Assembly: GCA_030035585.1 (NCBI GenBank)
Contig: CM057462.1
Location: forward strand, 69,412,734 to 69,476,733
Length of the DNA: 64,000 nt
DNA from: Dugong dugon
Taxonomy: Eukaryota; Chordata; Mammalia; Sirenia; Dugongidae
Reading direction: 5' to 3'
In this document: positions 1 through 11,855 of the stretch, one piece after another
How the letters are laid out: each line of letters starts with the position of its first letter
How positions within the stretch are numbered: position 1 is the stretch's first letter
Program-made: the position numbers and the translations under genes
The notes under the pieces: generated by a model
Databases searched by the model: none
What the model was told of the DNA's origin: nothing
The model's input: the letters and a program-made list of their open reading frames with translations, nothing else

Positions 1-750
1 TATATTTGTTTAGATGCATAATTAGGCATTAAAATTAATTATAAAGAAAACCAAGGAAGTCAATTCCATAATAGAATGGTTGAGTTCATTGAGCAGGAGG
101 AACGGGTATGATTGAAATGAGTAAGTGGGGGACTTCTGGTGGTGGTAGTGACAGTGGCAGCAGTGAGACTTGCAAGCACCTAACACTCTGAGGAAAGGAA
201 ACCTTCCTCTCTGAAGGAACTGTAGTCCCAACAGGATAGGGTGAAATCTAGTTGCCTGTTTTCCTCTCTGCATTCCCACTGCTTGGCACCAGATGTGTGC
301 ACAGTCTGTGAAACACATGGCAGAATGTGCTAACTAAATCCCTAACTTTCTGAGCAGAGGATCAAGAAGGGAAGGCCCAAGGTAACAGAAGGTACAGGAG
401 AGCAAACAGAGAGAGTTGCTTAGGAAAGCTGCTCCATAAAGTTGTTTATGAACTTCTGAGCTAACCCCTAAGCTGTGCATGTTTGGGTCTGATTCTAAAC
501 AACATACTAAAGATTTTGAGAACTAAACTAAGGGATAGACCACCACCCAGGTGCCAGATTGGTCACTGGCTGGTGCACACACAGGACATATCTGAATAGC
601 ACTGCAAAGCCTTTGAAAATGGAATTAATAAACCACAGTCCATAGAAGGCTTGTCAGAACTTGCTGCCTGAACCAAACCTGGTTGATTGCCTGCTAAAAC
701 AAAAATATTAGCAGTCTCCATAGGATTTAAAGAAGATCTATAGTCCCATA
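1..750. other. Intronic sequence, nothing recognised
   Basis: Mixed-composition sequence without a recognisable exon, repeat end or RNA gene. Short open frames here have no family features. A short L1M-like stretch follows at about 755-815. From 830 to 1378 I again see nothing. Confidence 0.5.
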
Positions 751-1378
751 GCATAATATTCAGAATGCCCAGAATACAATTCAGAATTAATCATCACATA
801 AAGAACCAGGACAGCATACGTGCTCAGGCACTAATTTTTTTTTATAATGAATGTGAGGGGGAGGCTTGTGGGGTAATTAAGTACTCCATAGCAATAGCAT
901 TGATGGTCCAGTCAGTTTTAGAACATCAGTCAGTTTCTCTGCAGCAGAAACAGTGACCACTAAATATTTGTTGGATTGAATAGAATTGTATTCCTGCTGT
1001 GACGGTGATGAAGATTCCATTCTCAAAAACTGATTGCTGTCTTAAAATGCCTTAGAGCTTGAGAACTCAACAGGTGTCCATTTATTTACATTTAACTACC
1101 TGGTACCTTACATTTGACAGTTTTATCCTGGAAAACAGAGGTTAGAAACTCTGGTTCCTGCTTTATACAAGTATGTTTTGTGGTTCTCCAGGCAAATGAT
1201 CATTATCCACCATTTCCTGTGAAGTTTTGCTTTAAGTGTATTTTTACTAGGCTACTCACCTGTCTGTCCCCAGCTGATTTGTTATTGATTCAGTTTCCTC
1301 CTCTTACACTTAGCTGCTTGTCTTAATTTCAGTGATGTTTGTAAAGGGCTGATTTTGGATTATAACAGAAGTTGACTG

Positions 1379-1432
1379 AGTGTTTTAGTTTTCTGTTTCT
1401 ATGTAACAAATTACCCTAAACCTGACAAACAC
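1379..1432 (-). repeat. MaLR/MLT1 LTR fragment
   Basis: The stretch beginning TGTTTTAGTTTTCTGTTTC and running into a 'taacaaattaccctaaac' motif resembles the reverse-oriented terminus of MLT1-type LTRs. Only about 50 bp survive before L1-like sequence begins. Confidence 0.4.
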
Positions 1433-1433
1433 T

Positions 1434-1993
1434 ACCTCATCCAGCACATCAAGGTCAACATCAACAGTGATAAGTCAGGTTGATAGTATGTACTCTTGAT
1501 GTGATGTGATGTGATGTGATGGGAATGGCACTTTACCTCTGGGGTCTTCCTCCCAAAAACCCATAAACTGAGCCTAATCGTAAGAAAAAATTCAGACAAA
1601 CCCTAATTGGTGAACATCCTATAAACACCTGACCAGTATTTCTCAAAGCTGTCAAGCTCAACAAGGACAAAGAAAGTCTGAGAAACTGTCACAAGCAAGC
1701 GGAGCCTAAGGAAGCTTGACAACTACATGTAATGGGATGGTCTGGATGGGGTCTTAGAACAGAAAAAGGACATTAGGTAAAAATGAAGGAAATCTGAGTA
1801 TGGACTTTAGTAAATAATAATGTATCAATATTGGTTTGTTAGTTTTAACAAATATACCATACTAATATAAGAGGTTTACAACAGGAAAAACTGGGTGTGA
1901 GTTATATGGGAACTTTCTGTGTTATATTCACAAATGTTCTGTAAATCTGAAACTATTCTAAGATAAAAAGTTTATTAAAAACCAGTGCCCATC
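1434..1993 (+). repeat. L1M-type 3' UTR fragment with (GATGT)n
   Basis: Contains phrases typical of older L1 3' regions: 'cccaaaaacccataaactg', 'gtatttctcaaagctgtcaag', and an A-rich end near 'ctaagataaaaagtttatt'. It is homologous to the better preserved copy at 35430-36098. A five-unit GATGT tandem repeat lies at 1497-1521. Old and diverged. Confidence 0.65.
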
Positions 1994-2004
1994 CCCCCCG
2001 CAAA

Positions 2005-2200
2005 AGAAAAGGACCAAGACAGTCTCAACTCACATAGGAAAGACAACAGATGCTAATGCTGAGATGGCATAGATGTTGGAGTAATTTGACAAAGACTTTT
2101 TTAAAGCAGTGACCTTAATGCTCCAGCAAATTAGAATGAATACTCTTGAAACAAAGGGAAAGACAAAGTCTCAGCTATAATAATTTTCATATTTAATGGT
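2005..2200 (+). repeat. L1M 5'/ORF1-region fragment
   Basis: Shows 'agacaacagatgctaatgct', 'ttgacaaagactttt' and 'ctcttgaaacaaa', characteristic of the 5' part of old mammalian L1 (L1M/HAL1) elements. No open frame remains. Confidence 0.6.
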
Positions 2201-2369
2201 GAAATGTTAAAGCATTCCCTTTAAAATCTAGAATAAGACTAGATTGTCTACTGTTAGTGCTTCTCTTTAACATTTTGCTGCAGGTCTTGACCAGATCTGT
2301 AAGGCAAGCAAAAGAAATAAAAGTTGTAAGGGTTAGAATGGAAAAAAAAGAAACTGCCATTATTTGAAG

Positions 2370-2650
2370 GTAATAAGACAGTATATATAGAAAACCAACA
2401 AGAAACTGTAGAATAATTATTGGAATTAATAAGAGTTTAGCCAGAATGGGTAAATATCAATTGCATTTCTATACAAGAGCAACAAATAGTAGTAAAATGT
2501 ATAAAGAAAAGAAAAAGTTTAAAATAGCATCAAAAACATAAAGTGCCTAGGAATATGTCTAACTAAAATGTATAAGACCTTTAGAGAGAAAATTATAAAA
2601 CTACTTAGAACATCTAAATCGTTTTCTTTTTCAAAATTGCTCTATTTATT
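2370..2650 (+). repeat. L1 ORF2 fragment
   Basis: Resembles the reverse-transcriptase region of L1 ORF2 ('caattgcatttctatacaag', 'gcctaggaatatgtctaac', 'agacctttagagagaaaatt'). Frame broken throughout. Confidence 0.65.
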
Positions 2651-2689
2651 TGAAATAACTAAATATTAGACTGGACTCTCTTGGATATT

Positions 2690-3180
2690 TACTTAGAAAA
2701 GTACTTATAGCAGCATTGCTTGTAATTGCCCAAAATTGGAAACAACCTGGGTGTTCATCAAAAGTGAAGAGAATAAGTGGAAACAACCTAAATGCCTATT
2801 AACAGAAGAATGGATAAACAAAATGTGGTAAATACATGCAATAGAATACTACTCAGTCAGTAGGAGAAATGAAACCTTGATACATGCTACAATATGGATG
2901 GAGCTGGAAGACATCATACTGAGTGAAATAAGTCAATTACAAAAGGACAAATATTGTATAACCTCACTTATACAGGCAAATGTATAGAGAACAAAGTTTG
3001 TTAGTGGTTACCAGGGGTGGAAGAGACGGGGAAAGGGAGGATTAATGGTGATGGAAATGTCACATTGATTAAGCATAGGGTTGCATAGCTGATTATTGTA
3101 ATTGCTGTCAATAAGTTGTGCACCTGTAAAAAGTTGAATTGGCAGAAGTTGTGTGATAGGTATATTTACAACAACAACCA
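2690..3180 (+). repeat. L1M ORF2 C-terminus and 3' end
   Basis: Carries the widespread L1 motifs 'cagcattgcttgtaattgcc', 'caacctaaatgcctattaac', 'ggataaacaaaatgtgg' and 'ctgagtgaaataagtca', followed by a 3' UTR. Plus strand, old copy, interrupted reading frame. Confidence 0.75.
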
Positions 3181-3328
3181 AAAGAAGAGTAGCTGCTTAG
3201 GCTGCTTATGTATAGCCAAAAAACTCATGGGATTTGGTTCCTTGGTTTGAAGGTTTAGGGTCATGGTTTCATGGGACATCTCAGTTAATTAGCCTAATAA
3301 CATGTTTAATGCTTCTGTTCTACCTCCT

Positions 3329-6300
3329 GTTGTTGTTAGGTGCCGTTGAGTTGGTTCCAACTCATAGCGACCCTATGTACAACAGAACAAAACACTGCCA
3401 GGTCCTTCACGATCCTCACAGTTGTTGTTATGCTTAAGCTCATTGTTGCAGCCGCCGCGTAAATCCATCTCATTGAGGATCTTTCTCTTTTTCGATGACC
3501 TTCTACTTTACCAAGCATGATGTCCTTCTTCAGGGATTGATCCCTCCTGTTAACATGTCCAAAGTATGTGAGATGTAGTCTCGCCATCCTTGCTTCTAAG
3601 AAGAATTCTGGTTATACTTCTTCCAAGACATATTTGTTTATTCTTTTGGCCATCCCTTTATATTCAGTATTCTTCTCCAGCACCACAATTCAAAGGCATC
3701 AATTCTTCTTCAGTCTTCCTTATTCATTGTCCAGCTTTCACATGCATATGAGGCGATTGAAAACACCATGGCTGGGGTAAGGCACAGTTTAGTCTTCAAA
3801 TGACATCTTTGCTTTTCAACACTTTGAAGAGATCTTTTGCAGCAGATTTGCCCAGTGTAATGTGTCTTTTGATTTCTTGACTGCTGCTTCCATGGGTGTT
3901 GATTGTGGATCCAAGTAAAAGGAAATTCTTGACAACTTCAATCTTTTCTCCATTTATCATGATGTTGTTTATTGGTCCAGTTGTGAGGATTTTTATTTTT
4001 CTTTATGTTGAGTTGTAATCCATACTGAAGGCTGTGGTCTTTGATCTTCATCAGTAAATGCTGCAAGTCCTCTTCATTTTCACCAAGCAAAGTTGTGTCA
4101 TCTGCATAACACAGGTTGTTAATGAGTCTTCCTCCAATCCTGATGCCATGTTCTTCTTCATAGAGTCCAGCTTCTCGGATTATTTGCTCTGCATACAGTT
4201 TGAAGAGGTATGGTGAAAGGATACAACCCTGACGCACATGTTTCCTGACTTTAAACCACGCAGTATCCACTTGCTCTGTTCGAACAGCTGCCTCTTGATC
4301 TGTGTACAGGTTCCTCATGAGCACAATTAAGTGTTCTGGAATTCCATTCTTCCCAGTGTTATCCATAATTTGTAATGATCCACACAGTTGAATGCCTTTC
4401 CGTAGTCAATAAAACACAGGTAAACATCTTTCTGGTATTCTCTGCTTTCAGCCACAATCCACCTGACATCAGCAATGATATCCTTGGTTCCACATCCTTT
4501 TCTGAATCCACCTTGAATTTCTGGCAGTTCCCTGTCGATATACTGCTGCAGCTGCTTTTGAATGATCTTCAGCAAAATTTTACTTGTGTGTGAAATTAAT
4601 GATATTGTTTGATAATTTCCGCTTTTGGCTGGATCACCTTTCTTTGGAATGGGCATAAATATGGATCTCTTCCAGTTGATTGGCGAGATAGCTGTCTTCC
4701 AAATGTCTTGGCATAGACGAGTGAGCACTTCCAGCACTGCATCCATTTGTTGAAACATCTTAATTGGTATTCTGTCAGTTCCTGGAGCCTTGCTTTTCAT
4801 CATTGCCTTCAGTGTAGCTTGGACTTCTTCCTTCAGTATCATTGGTGCCTGATTATGTGCTCAGTCCTGAAATGGTTGAATGTCGACCAATTCTTTTTGG
4901 TATAGTGACTGTGTATTCCTTCCATCTTCTTTTGATGGTTCCTGTGTCGTTTAATATTTTCTCCATAGAATCCTTCAGTATTGCAACTTGAGGCTTGAAT
5001 ATTTTCTTCAGTTCTTTCAGCTTGAGAAATGCTGAGCGTGTTCTTCCTTTTTGGTTTTCTATCTCTAGGACTTTGCACATGTCTTCTCAAGCTACCCTTT
5101 GAAATCATCTGTTCAGTTCGTTCACTTCATCATTTCTTCCTTTTGCTGTAGCTACTCGACATTGAAGAACAAGTTTCAGAGTCTCTTCTGACATCTGTTT
5201 TGGTCTTTTCTTTCTCTCCTGTCTTTTTAATGACCTCTTGCTTTCTTCATGTGTGATGTCCTTAATGTCATTCCACAACTCATCTGGTCTTCGGTCATTA
5301 GTGTTCAATGCGTCAAAACTGTTCTTGAGATGGTCTCTAAGTTCAGGTGGGATATACTCAGGGTCGTACTTTGGCTCTCGTGGACTTTTCTGATTTCCTT
5401 CAGTTTCAACTTGAACTTGCATATGAGCAATTGATAGTCTGTTCCGCAGTCGACCCCTGGCCTTATTCTGACTGATGATATTGAGCTTTTCCATCGTCTC
5501 TTTCCACAGATGTATTCTATTTGATTCCTGTGTATCCCATTCAGTGAGGTCCACGTTTACAATCACTGTTTATGTTGGTGAGAAAGAGTATTTGCAGTGG
5601 AGAAGTCACTGGTCTTGCAAAATTCTATCATGCTGTCTTCAGCATAGTTTCTGTCACCAAGGCCATATTTTCCAACAACCAATCCTCCTTCTTTGTTTCC
5701 AACTTTCGCATTCCAATCTCCAGTAATTATCAATGCATCCTGATTGCATGTTTGATCAGTTTAAGACTGCAGAGTTGGTAAAAATTTTCAATTTCTTCAT
5801 CTTTGGCCTTAGTGGTTGGTGCGTAGCTTTGAATAATAGTCATATTAACTGGTCTTCCTTGTAGGTGTATGGATATTATCCTGTTACTGGCAGCGTTGTA
5901 CTTCAGGATAGATCTTGAAATCTTCTTTTTGACAATGAATGCAATAGCATTCTTCTTCATGTTGTCATTCCCGGCATAGTAGACCATATGATTGTCCAAT
6001 TCAAAATGACCGATACCAGTCCATTTCAGCTTACTAATGCCTGAGATATCGATCTTTATGCATTCCATTTAATTTTTGATGATTTCCAATTTTCCTAGAT
6101 TCATACTTTGTACATTACAGGTTCTGATTATTAGTGGATGTTTGCAGCTGTTTCTTCTCGTTTTGAGTTGTGCCATATCAGCAAATGAAGGTCCCGAAAG
6201 CTTGACTCCATCCACGTCATTAAGGTAGACTCTACTTTGAGTAGACAGCGCTTCCCTAGTTGTATTTTGAGTCCCTGAGGGGCTCATCTTCTGGCACTAT

Positions 6301-6524
6301 ATCAGACAATGTAGTGCTGCGATTCATAAGGTTTTCACTGCCTAATTCTTTTCATAAGTAGACTGCCTAGACCTTCTTCCTAGTCTGTCTTAGTCTGGAA
6401 GCTCAGCTGAAACCTGTCCACCATGGGTGACCCTGCTGTTATTTTAAATACTGGTGGCATAGCTTCCAGTATCACAACAACATGCAAGCCCCCACAGTAG
6501 GACAAACTGGCACATGTGTAGGGG
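3329..6524 (-). mobile_element. RTE (BovB-like) LINE, full-length, minus strand
   Basis: A 3,196-bp RTE LINE of the elephant RTE1 type. The 3' end is at 3329 with the (GTT)n complement of the CAACAAC tail; the 5' end is near 6524 with the leader 'cagtttgtc' on the complementary strand. Perfect target duplications GTTCTACCTCCT lie at 3317-3328 and 6525-6536, so the copy is an independent full-length insertion into the L1 3' end. Order on the minus strand: leader, apurinic endonuclease, linker, reverse transcriptase, C-terminal domain. It is inactive now because of stops and frameshifts. Confidence 0.93.
3938..6287 (-). pseudogene. RTE ORF2p pseudogene (endonuclease-reverse transcriptase)
   Basis: Decayed coding region of the RTE at 3329-6524; the protein would nick and reverse-transcribe its own RNA at target DNA. 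Open pieces: start region 6287-6069, ending in a stop after KLEIIKN; endonuclease N-half 6068-5730 (ISKLKWTGIGHFE); linker 5566-5105; RT fingers/palm 4842-4327 with PIPKKGDP, GGFRKGCGTKD and FIDYGKAFNCVDH; RT core 4366-3938 with RQGCILSPYLF and an intact YADD box (codons at 4097-4108). At least three frame breaks separate these. The catalytic YADD is preserved, unlike in the other two copies. Copy decayed after insertion; no host gene implied. Confidence 0.9.
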
Positions 6525-7199
6525 GTTCTACCTCCTAGTTCCTTGCATAGTGCCTGGGGTCTTAAAAGCTTGCAAGTGCCCATATAAGGCATAACAATTG
6601 GTCTCTATTCACCTGGAGCAACAGAGGAAGGAGGAGAGTCAGGAATAAGAGGAGGATGTGGAATGTGTGACTAATTGCCTCCATGAATAACTGTCTCCTT
6701 TGCCATGAGACCAAAAGAACTTGATGGTGCCTGATGGTGAACATTTTGATCCAAGATTCTATAGAAGAATCCTGATAAATGGGGGGAAGTGCAGAATAGC
6801 ATTTCAAATTCTCAGGGACTCCAGATTTCCAGGAGCCATGAAGGTTGGATGAACCTCTAAAACTGCTGTCCTGAGATAATCTTTAAATCTTAAACCAAAA
6901 ATATCCCCCAAAGCCTTCTTAAAACCAAATAATAGTTTAGCTTTTCTAGTAAAAAAGGTCTGCCTTGAGCATTGTACTCTTTTAAGAACTATCTATATGG
7001 TATCAGATTGATAACAGCAAGTTAAAAGATTAGGTAGGAACCTTAGAGGGCAGTGAATTTATGTTAATGGAGGAGGAACAATTCAGAAAAGGAGGGTGAG
7101 AATGAGTGTACAATTTATAGAATATAATCAGTGTCACTAAATAGTACATGTAGAAACTGTGTATATTCTCAACAGCAACAACAAAATAAATAAAAATTT

Positions 7200-7560
7200 G
7201 TAAACACTAGAGACAATAAATAATTTTTGTATTTACTTAATATAGCAATGAAAATGAACAAATAACATGGAAGACTCATACAAACATAATGTTGAATGAA
7301 TCAGGAAAGACAGAAAATACAAGCAATATGATTCCATTTATGTAAAGTTTTAAAACAGGCAGGAATAAACTGTATGGTCTAGAGATGGACATATAAGTGC
7401 TAAGGATTACTGTAAAAGTCAGGAAAGTGATTATTTTGTGAGGGGGAGCAAGAACTCTCCCCCTCTGAGGATGGGAGTGTAAATTGCTACAACCACTAAG
7501 GTTATGAAAATATTTTCCACTTTGAAACATAGTTTGGCATTACTTAGTACGGTTGAACAT
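7200..7560 (+). repeat. L1 3'-region fragments
   Basis: Contains 'gattccatttatgtaaagtt' and 'aaacaggcaggaataaactg' (L1 3' UTR style), then a piece like L1 ORF2 near 'gggagtgtaaattgctacaa'. The pieces are jumbled and diverged. Confidence 0.55.
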
Positions 7561-7630
7561 GAACACGCCCTGCTTATTTAATTTTTGTTCTTTAAACTTT
7601 ACATACATTTTTCATATTCACTTTCGTATG

Positions 7631-8040
7631 TGTTGTGGATTGAATTGTCTTCCCCCAAAGTAGCGTTGGAAATTCTAACCCCTATACTTGTGTTGAGAAG
7701 AAGCCCTGGTGGCACAGTGGTTCAGTGCTCAGCTGCTAAGCAAAAGGTTGGCAGTTCGAACCCACTAGCCACTCCACAGGAGAAAGGCAAGACAGTTTGC
7801 TTTCATAAAGATTACAGCCTTGGAAACCCTACGGGGAAGTTCTGCTCTGTCCTATAGGGTCGCTATGAGTTGGAAGTGACTTGACAGCTTTTTTTTTAAT
7901 ACCTGCGTTATAATGTCATTTGGGAATGAGTTTTCTTTGTTATGTTAGTGAGACAGTATTAGTGTAGGATGTGTTTTAAGTCAGTCTCTTTTGAGATACA
8001 GCAGAGATTAAACAAGCAAGCAAGTAGAAAAGGGGAAAGA
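7631..8040 (+). repeat. MaLR-type LTR, interrupted by an AfroSINE
   Basis: Starts TGTTGTGGATTGAATTGTC, the usual beginning of MaLR LTRs, and continues after the SINE with 'ttataatgtcatttgggaat' and 'cagtctcttttgagatac'. The SINE at 7695-7898 divides it. The 3' end is indistinct. Confidence 0.75.
7695..7898 (+). mobile_element. AfroSINE inside a MaLR LTR
   Basis: tRNA-derived SINE with box A (TGGCACAGTGGTT), box B (GTTCGAACCC) and the RTE-like tail 'tatagggtcgctatgagttg'. Imperfect target duplications ATACTTGTGTT (7684-7694) and ATACCTGCGTT (7899-7909) bracket it. Contains the extra internal segment 'ggagaaaggcaagacag...' found in the longer SINE subtype. Confidence 0.9.
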
Positions 8041-8102
8041 TAGATGGCATACCACATTAAAATATCCTTCATGAAAACTGGTTTGAGAAGCATTGCTCTA
8101 GA

Positions 8103-8316
8103 TGAGGGGTGGTGAACATTTTTATAAAGGGCCAGATAGTAAATATCTTTGGCATTTTGGGCCATATGGTCTCTGTTGTGACTACTCAACTCAGCTGTAG
8201 AGTGCAAAAGCAGCCATAAGTGAATGGATGAGTGAGACTGTGTTCCAATAAAACTGTACAAAAATAGATTTCTGGCAGGCTGGATTTTGCCCGCGGTCCA
8301 TACTTTGCTGACCTCT
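8103..8316. mobile_element. hAT-type nonautonomous DNA transposon
   Basis: A 214-bp element with 'aaagggccagatagtaaata' and 'ttccaataaaactgtac', a common mammalian nonautonomous hAT. Perfect 8-bp duplications GCTCTAGA at 8095-8102 and 8317-8324 match the hAT target-site length. A second copy lies at about 34115-34575. Confidence 0.85.
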
Positions 8317-8324
8317 GCTCTAGA

Positions 8325-8485
8325 TCGCTGAATCTCAAACCTGGCTATGCACCAGAATCACGTAGGAAACTTTTTCAAAAGGCCCAGCTGCAGGCAAAAT
8401 CTCTGGGGATGGTATCTGGAAGCTGTTATTTTTAAAAGCTCTCCCAAGTCATTCCAATACACAGTCATGTTTGAGAATGAGTGAC
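8325..8485 (+). repeat. MER5-like hAT relic
   Basis: Short nonautonomous hAT: 'tctcaaacctggctatgcac', 'ccagaatcacgtaggaaact', and near the right end the complementary 'catgtttgagaatga'. The terminal parts form imperfect inverted repeats. Confidence 0.75.
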
Positions 8486-8751
8486 TAGAAAGTAGTTGGA
8501 AATATAGGCCTGGAACTCTGGGTGGAGCCTAATTAGGAGAGAAAGATTTGGGAAGTTTGATATAGTGGCACAGATTGCCCAGGATTAGTGTAGACTGAGA
8601 AAATAAGGGGTCCTAGAAAGGATCAGAGGAAATGGAAGTCAGAGGAGAACATGGATTGGCATGTGATGTTTCTAAGGCATAGAGTGACTCTTCTTACCCG
8701 TAATCTTGACCCGTATGATAGATTGGATTTAACAGCTCCTTTCCCTTGGAA

Positions 8752-8918
8752 GGAAACCCTGGTGGTGTAGTGGTTAAGTGCTACAGCTGCTAACCAAAAG
8801 GCCGGCAGTTCAAATCCACCAGGCACTTGTTGGAAACTATGAGGCGGTTCTACTCTGTCCTATAGGGTGGCTATGAGTCAGAATCGACTTGATGGCAACC
8901 GGTTTGTTTGTTTACTTT
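8752..8918 (+). mobile_element. AfroSINE
   Basis: Typical AfroSINE head ('gaaaccctggtggtgtagtg'), box B region, and tail 'ctatgagtcagaatcgactt'. Near-perfect duplications TTTCCCTTGGAA (8740-8751) and TTTCTCTTGGAA (8919-8930). Confidence 0.92.
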
Positions 8919-9479
8919 TTTCTCTTGGAAGGAGTGGAAGAGGAGGGCCTTTTTAAGACAGAGGCAAAATACCTGCTTTCCAACTTTCACTTCCTTTATA
9001 GCCCATTGCGGTTGTTGTCCCCTTCTCCCACCCTCCATCCTCCAAAGAAATCAGAAGCATATCAGGGAAGTCCATTGTGAAGTCTCCACCACTGTTCCTT
9101 TATATCCTGTAGGACTAGCAAGGCATAAAAAACAATTCCAGTTGTTTTTTATGAAAGACCTGAAATGGGTTGGAACAAAACATTATGTTGACTAGTGGTG
9201 TACCTCAGAGGAAGAGAGATGATCTGGAAAGACAATGGAGAGCTGGCAAAATGCTAGTGCTCCCTGTCCTTTGCAACATGAGGCAGAGTGGAATGAATTT
9301 TCCTTACTTGAGGACTGTTGAGTATCTTGTGAGTTTGTTAGACCCATTTATCACCATTATATCCATTTTATGAAAAAGTCAGCTACCTAGGCATGTCAAG
9401 CCTGAGATATCTAAAAATAAAATCTTTGATCCTCACCCACCCCTCCAAAAAAAGAAAACTTTGTTCTCCCATCTCCCAT

Positions 9480-10325
9480 TCTTTCTTCCTTGGCTACCTA
9501 GCTGTTCAAGCCACAAACCAAGGAATCATCTTGATCCTCTTCCTCACTCTCTCCCCCTTTTTCTATCCTCAAGATGTGTTCTTATCCAGCCACTTCTGTC
9601 TAGCACCATTGTCCAAGGTACCATCGTCTCTCCCCTAGACTAGTAAACATCTCCTGAGTGGTCTCCTTTTGCTCATTTTTTGCCTCCTAACGGTCTATTC
9701 TCCACATTGAAGCCAAAGTGATGTTTCAAAAATGTAAATCGCATCATGTCTTGTTCCCCTTGAAAGCTTTCAGGTGACTTCACAACACACTTAGAATAAA
9801 GTCCAAACTCTGTACCCTGACCTACAGGGCCTTCCTTTCCATTTCCTGCCTACTTCTCCAGTTTCATATTAGTCCATTTGCCCCTCACTCACTGCCTTTA
9901 AGCGCTGCTGGCATTCTTGCGATTCCTTGAATATGCCAGGCCCCTTCCTACCTCAGGGACTTTGTACTCACTGCTTCCTCTGCCTAGAATGCTGTTATCT
10001 CCTGTTTTGCTTAATTGTCTTCAGGTCTCTGTTCAAATGTCACTTCCTTAGAAAGTCCTTCCAAGACCACTTTATCTGAAGTAGTTCACTTCCCTCGCCC
10101 CTAGCCCTTCTCTGTTATACTAGCACGTCTTAATTCCTTCTTAGCATTCATCCCTCTTTCAAATTATCTGTTTATTTACTTGCATATTGTCAGTCTACCC
10201 CAATAGAATGTAGCCTTCATTTGACAAGGGACCTTGCCTGTTTCGTCCATCACTGTATCCCTGGAACTTAGAACACTACGTGGTCCATGATAGGTGCTTA
10301 GTAAATGTTTGTTGAGTGAACAATG
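9480..10325 (+). repeat. L2 LINE, 3' portion
   Basis: Plus-strand L2: 'gttcaaatgtcacttcctta', 'agaatgtagccttcatttga', and the 3' terminus 'tgcttagtaaatgtttgttg'. Ancient, non-coding. Confidence 0.85.
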
Positions 10326-10329
10326 GAAA

Positions 10330-10700
10330 ATTGGAAACAGTAATGTCTATGACTTAATGGATAGTTAAGGGTTAAATAAATAGTGACACATCCATACAAT
10401 GGAATACTGTGCAGTCATTAAAAATGATGATGCAGTTCTATTTTTATTAACATAGATCATGTTGAGGATATTGTTGAGTATATATTGAGGCCACATGTAA
10501 GTAAAATTGTATGTACACATTCACAGATGTATTAGATGCATAGAGAGATTTCTGGAAAAATACTTACCAAAATGTTTGCAGTGGTTAACTTTAGGTAGTT
10601 GGGTTTCAAATGGTTCTTCATTCTTGATAAGTTGTTTTGTGTTTGGATTTTTACAGTGAGCAAGTGTCATTTTTACAATTGGGAAAAAAATATTTTGGGT
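10330..10700 (+). repeat. Old L1 3' end
   Basis: Motifs 'acatccatacaatggaatac' and 'gcagtcattaaaaatgatg', followed by a 3' UTR ending near 10690. Typical L1M/L1ME remnant. Confidence 0.65.
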
Positions 10701-10710
10701 GAGGAGTCAT

Positions 10711-11575
10711 CATTATCTTATTTTGTTTAATAATTGCTTGGTGTTTATAACTTATCTACCCTACTAGATGGTAAGCTTCATGATATTTAAGATACAAGCT
10801 GCAGAATGAACCTTTTTTTTTTTTTTTTTCCATTTCCTGTACCAGCTACTCTTTTGACATGCTGTCCCTCATAATCTTCCTGCCACTTAGCTCAAGATGC
10901 CTAGCATGGCCTACACACACTTGATATCATGAATAGAATAGAATTCACTTCAGTACCCATCCCTGGACATGTGCTATTTTTCTCAGGACAAAGTGGGGAG
11001 AAAGGGTACAGTGACTTCTTCAGCTGCACTGGGGTGGGACTTCTTCCTGTGGTGAGGCTTCCAGGGTCCTTCAATAGCCTGTGATCCTCTTACTCAGGCC
11101 AAGGAGGTTCCACTCTCCACTGGCCCCCAGTAGTGCCACATGGGAGCAGAGCGTGCTGTGCTCCGATGTAGGACTCAAATCACAGGGACTCCATCTTTTC
11201 CTGAGCTTCTTGCTGGCCTCCCCCCACAACATACACTCATTTGAGACTGGTTTTTAGCTTGTGAACCTCTAAGCTATTTTACTGGGTCAGTTAATTTAGT
11301 CTAGGTCAGTGAATTTTTCTGTTTATTTTATGAAACTGCTTTTCCTATTTTAGTTTGTCTTTGATTAATTGATCCTACTTTGTGACTTATTTCCCTGACT
11401 TGAGATGTGGGAGCTGTTTGCACTTTGGCCAGCCTTTGTTGACCACCATGATTCATTTGTGGGCATGGCTAGGGCCATTTGACATCACTCTTGGGATGGG
11501 GGGGTGGGGTGGGAATAGTAGATAATTGCCCTTGTGTTAGCTACTCTTCTGGTATTAGGGTCTGGTTTTCTTATT
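10711..11575. other. Intronic sequence, nothing recognised
   Basis: Includes an uninterrupted T run at about 10812-10830 and a G-rich stretch near 11497-11511. No exon or family member identified. Confidence 0.5.
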
Positions 11576-11579
11576 TCCT

Positions 11580-11855
11580 CTGAGAGTCAGTACAGCATAA
11601 TACAAAGTAAAGAAGCTTCAGAGTAAGACCTAGTTTGGTTTAACAACATCCCAGCTAGTCCACTTATTGGTTGGGAATCTTGAATATATTATTCCCCTCT
11701 GTAAGCCTCCGTTTTCTTATCCATAAAATAGAGATAATACCTACCTCACAGAGTTGTTGTAAGGATTAGGTTGAGAACGTAGATAAGAGTACTGAGAGCA
11801 GCATGAATACATAGTAGATGTGCAATAAACAGTAGTTCCTCTCAGTCTTTCCCTT
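11580..11855 (+). repeat. MIR SINE
   Basis: Core MIR sequence: 'ttttcttatccataaaatag', 'ataatacctacctcacagag', 'gttgttgtaaggatta' and a terminal 'gtgcaataaacagtag'. Plus strand. Confidence 0.85.

Larger units (their letters stand above)
3185..7195 (+). mobile_element. Elephant-type L1 3' end (type B), split by an RTE insertion
   Basis: The left part (3185-3328) ends GTTCTACCTCCT and the right part resumes at 6525-7195 with the same 12 bases, then 'agttccttgcatagtgcctg' and 'cttaaaagcttgcaag'. It ends in CAACAGCAACAACAAAATAAA-type tail sequence. I recognise this as the 3' UTR of an elephant L1 subfamily. The RTE at 3329-6524 entered it and duplicated the 12-bp target. No ORF2 coding part is retained. 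Confidence 0.75.

Noticed and set aside
1497..1521. GATGT array as a CRISPR-like or satellite repeat
   Set aside because: Only five short units without spacers; a simple microsatellite within an L1 remnant.
10812..10830. Long T run as a pol III terminator
   Set aside because: No box A/B promoter or SINE upstream; ordinary intronic homopolymer.
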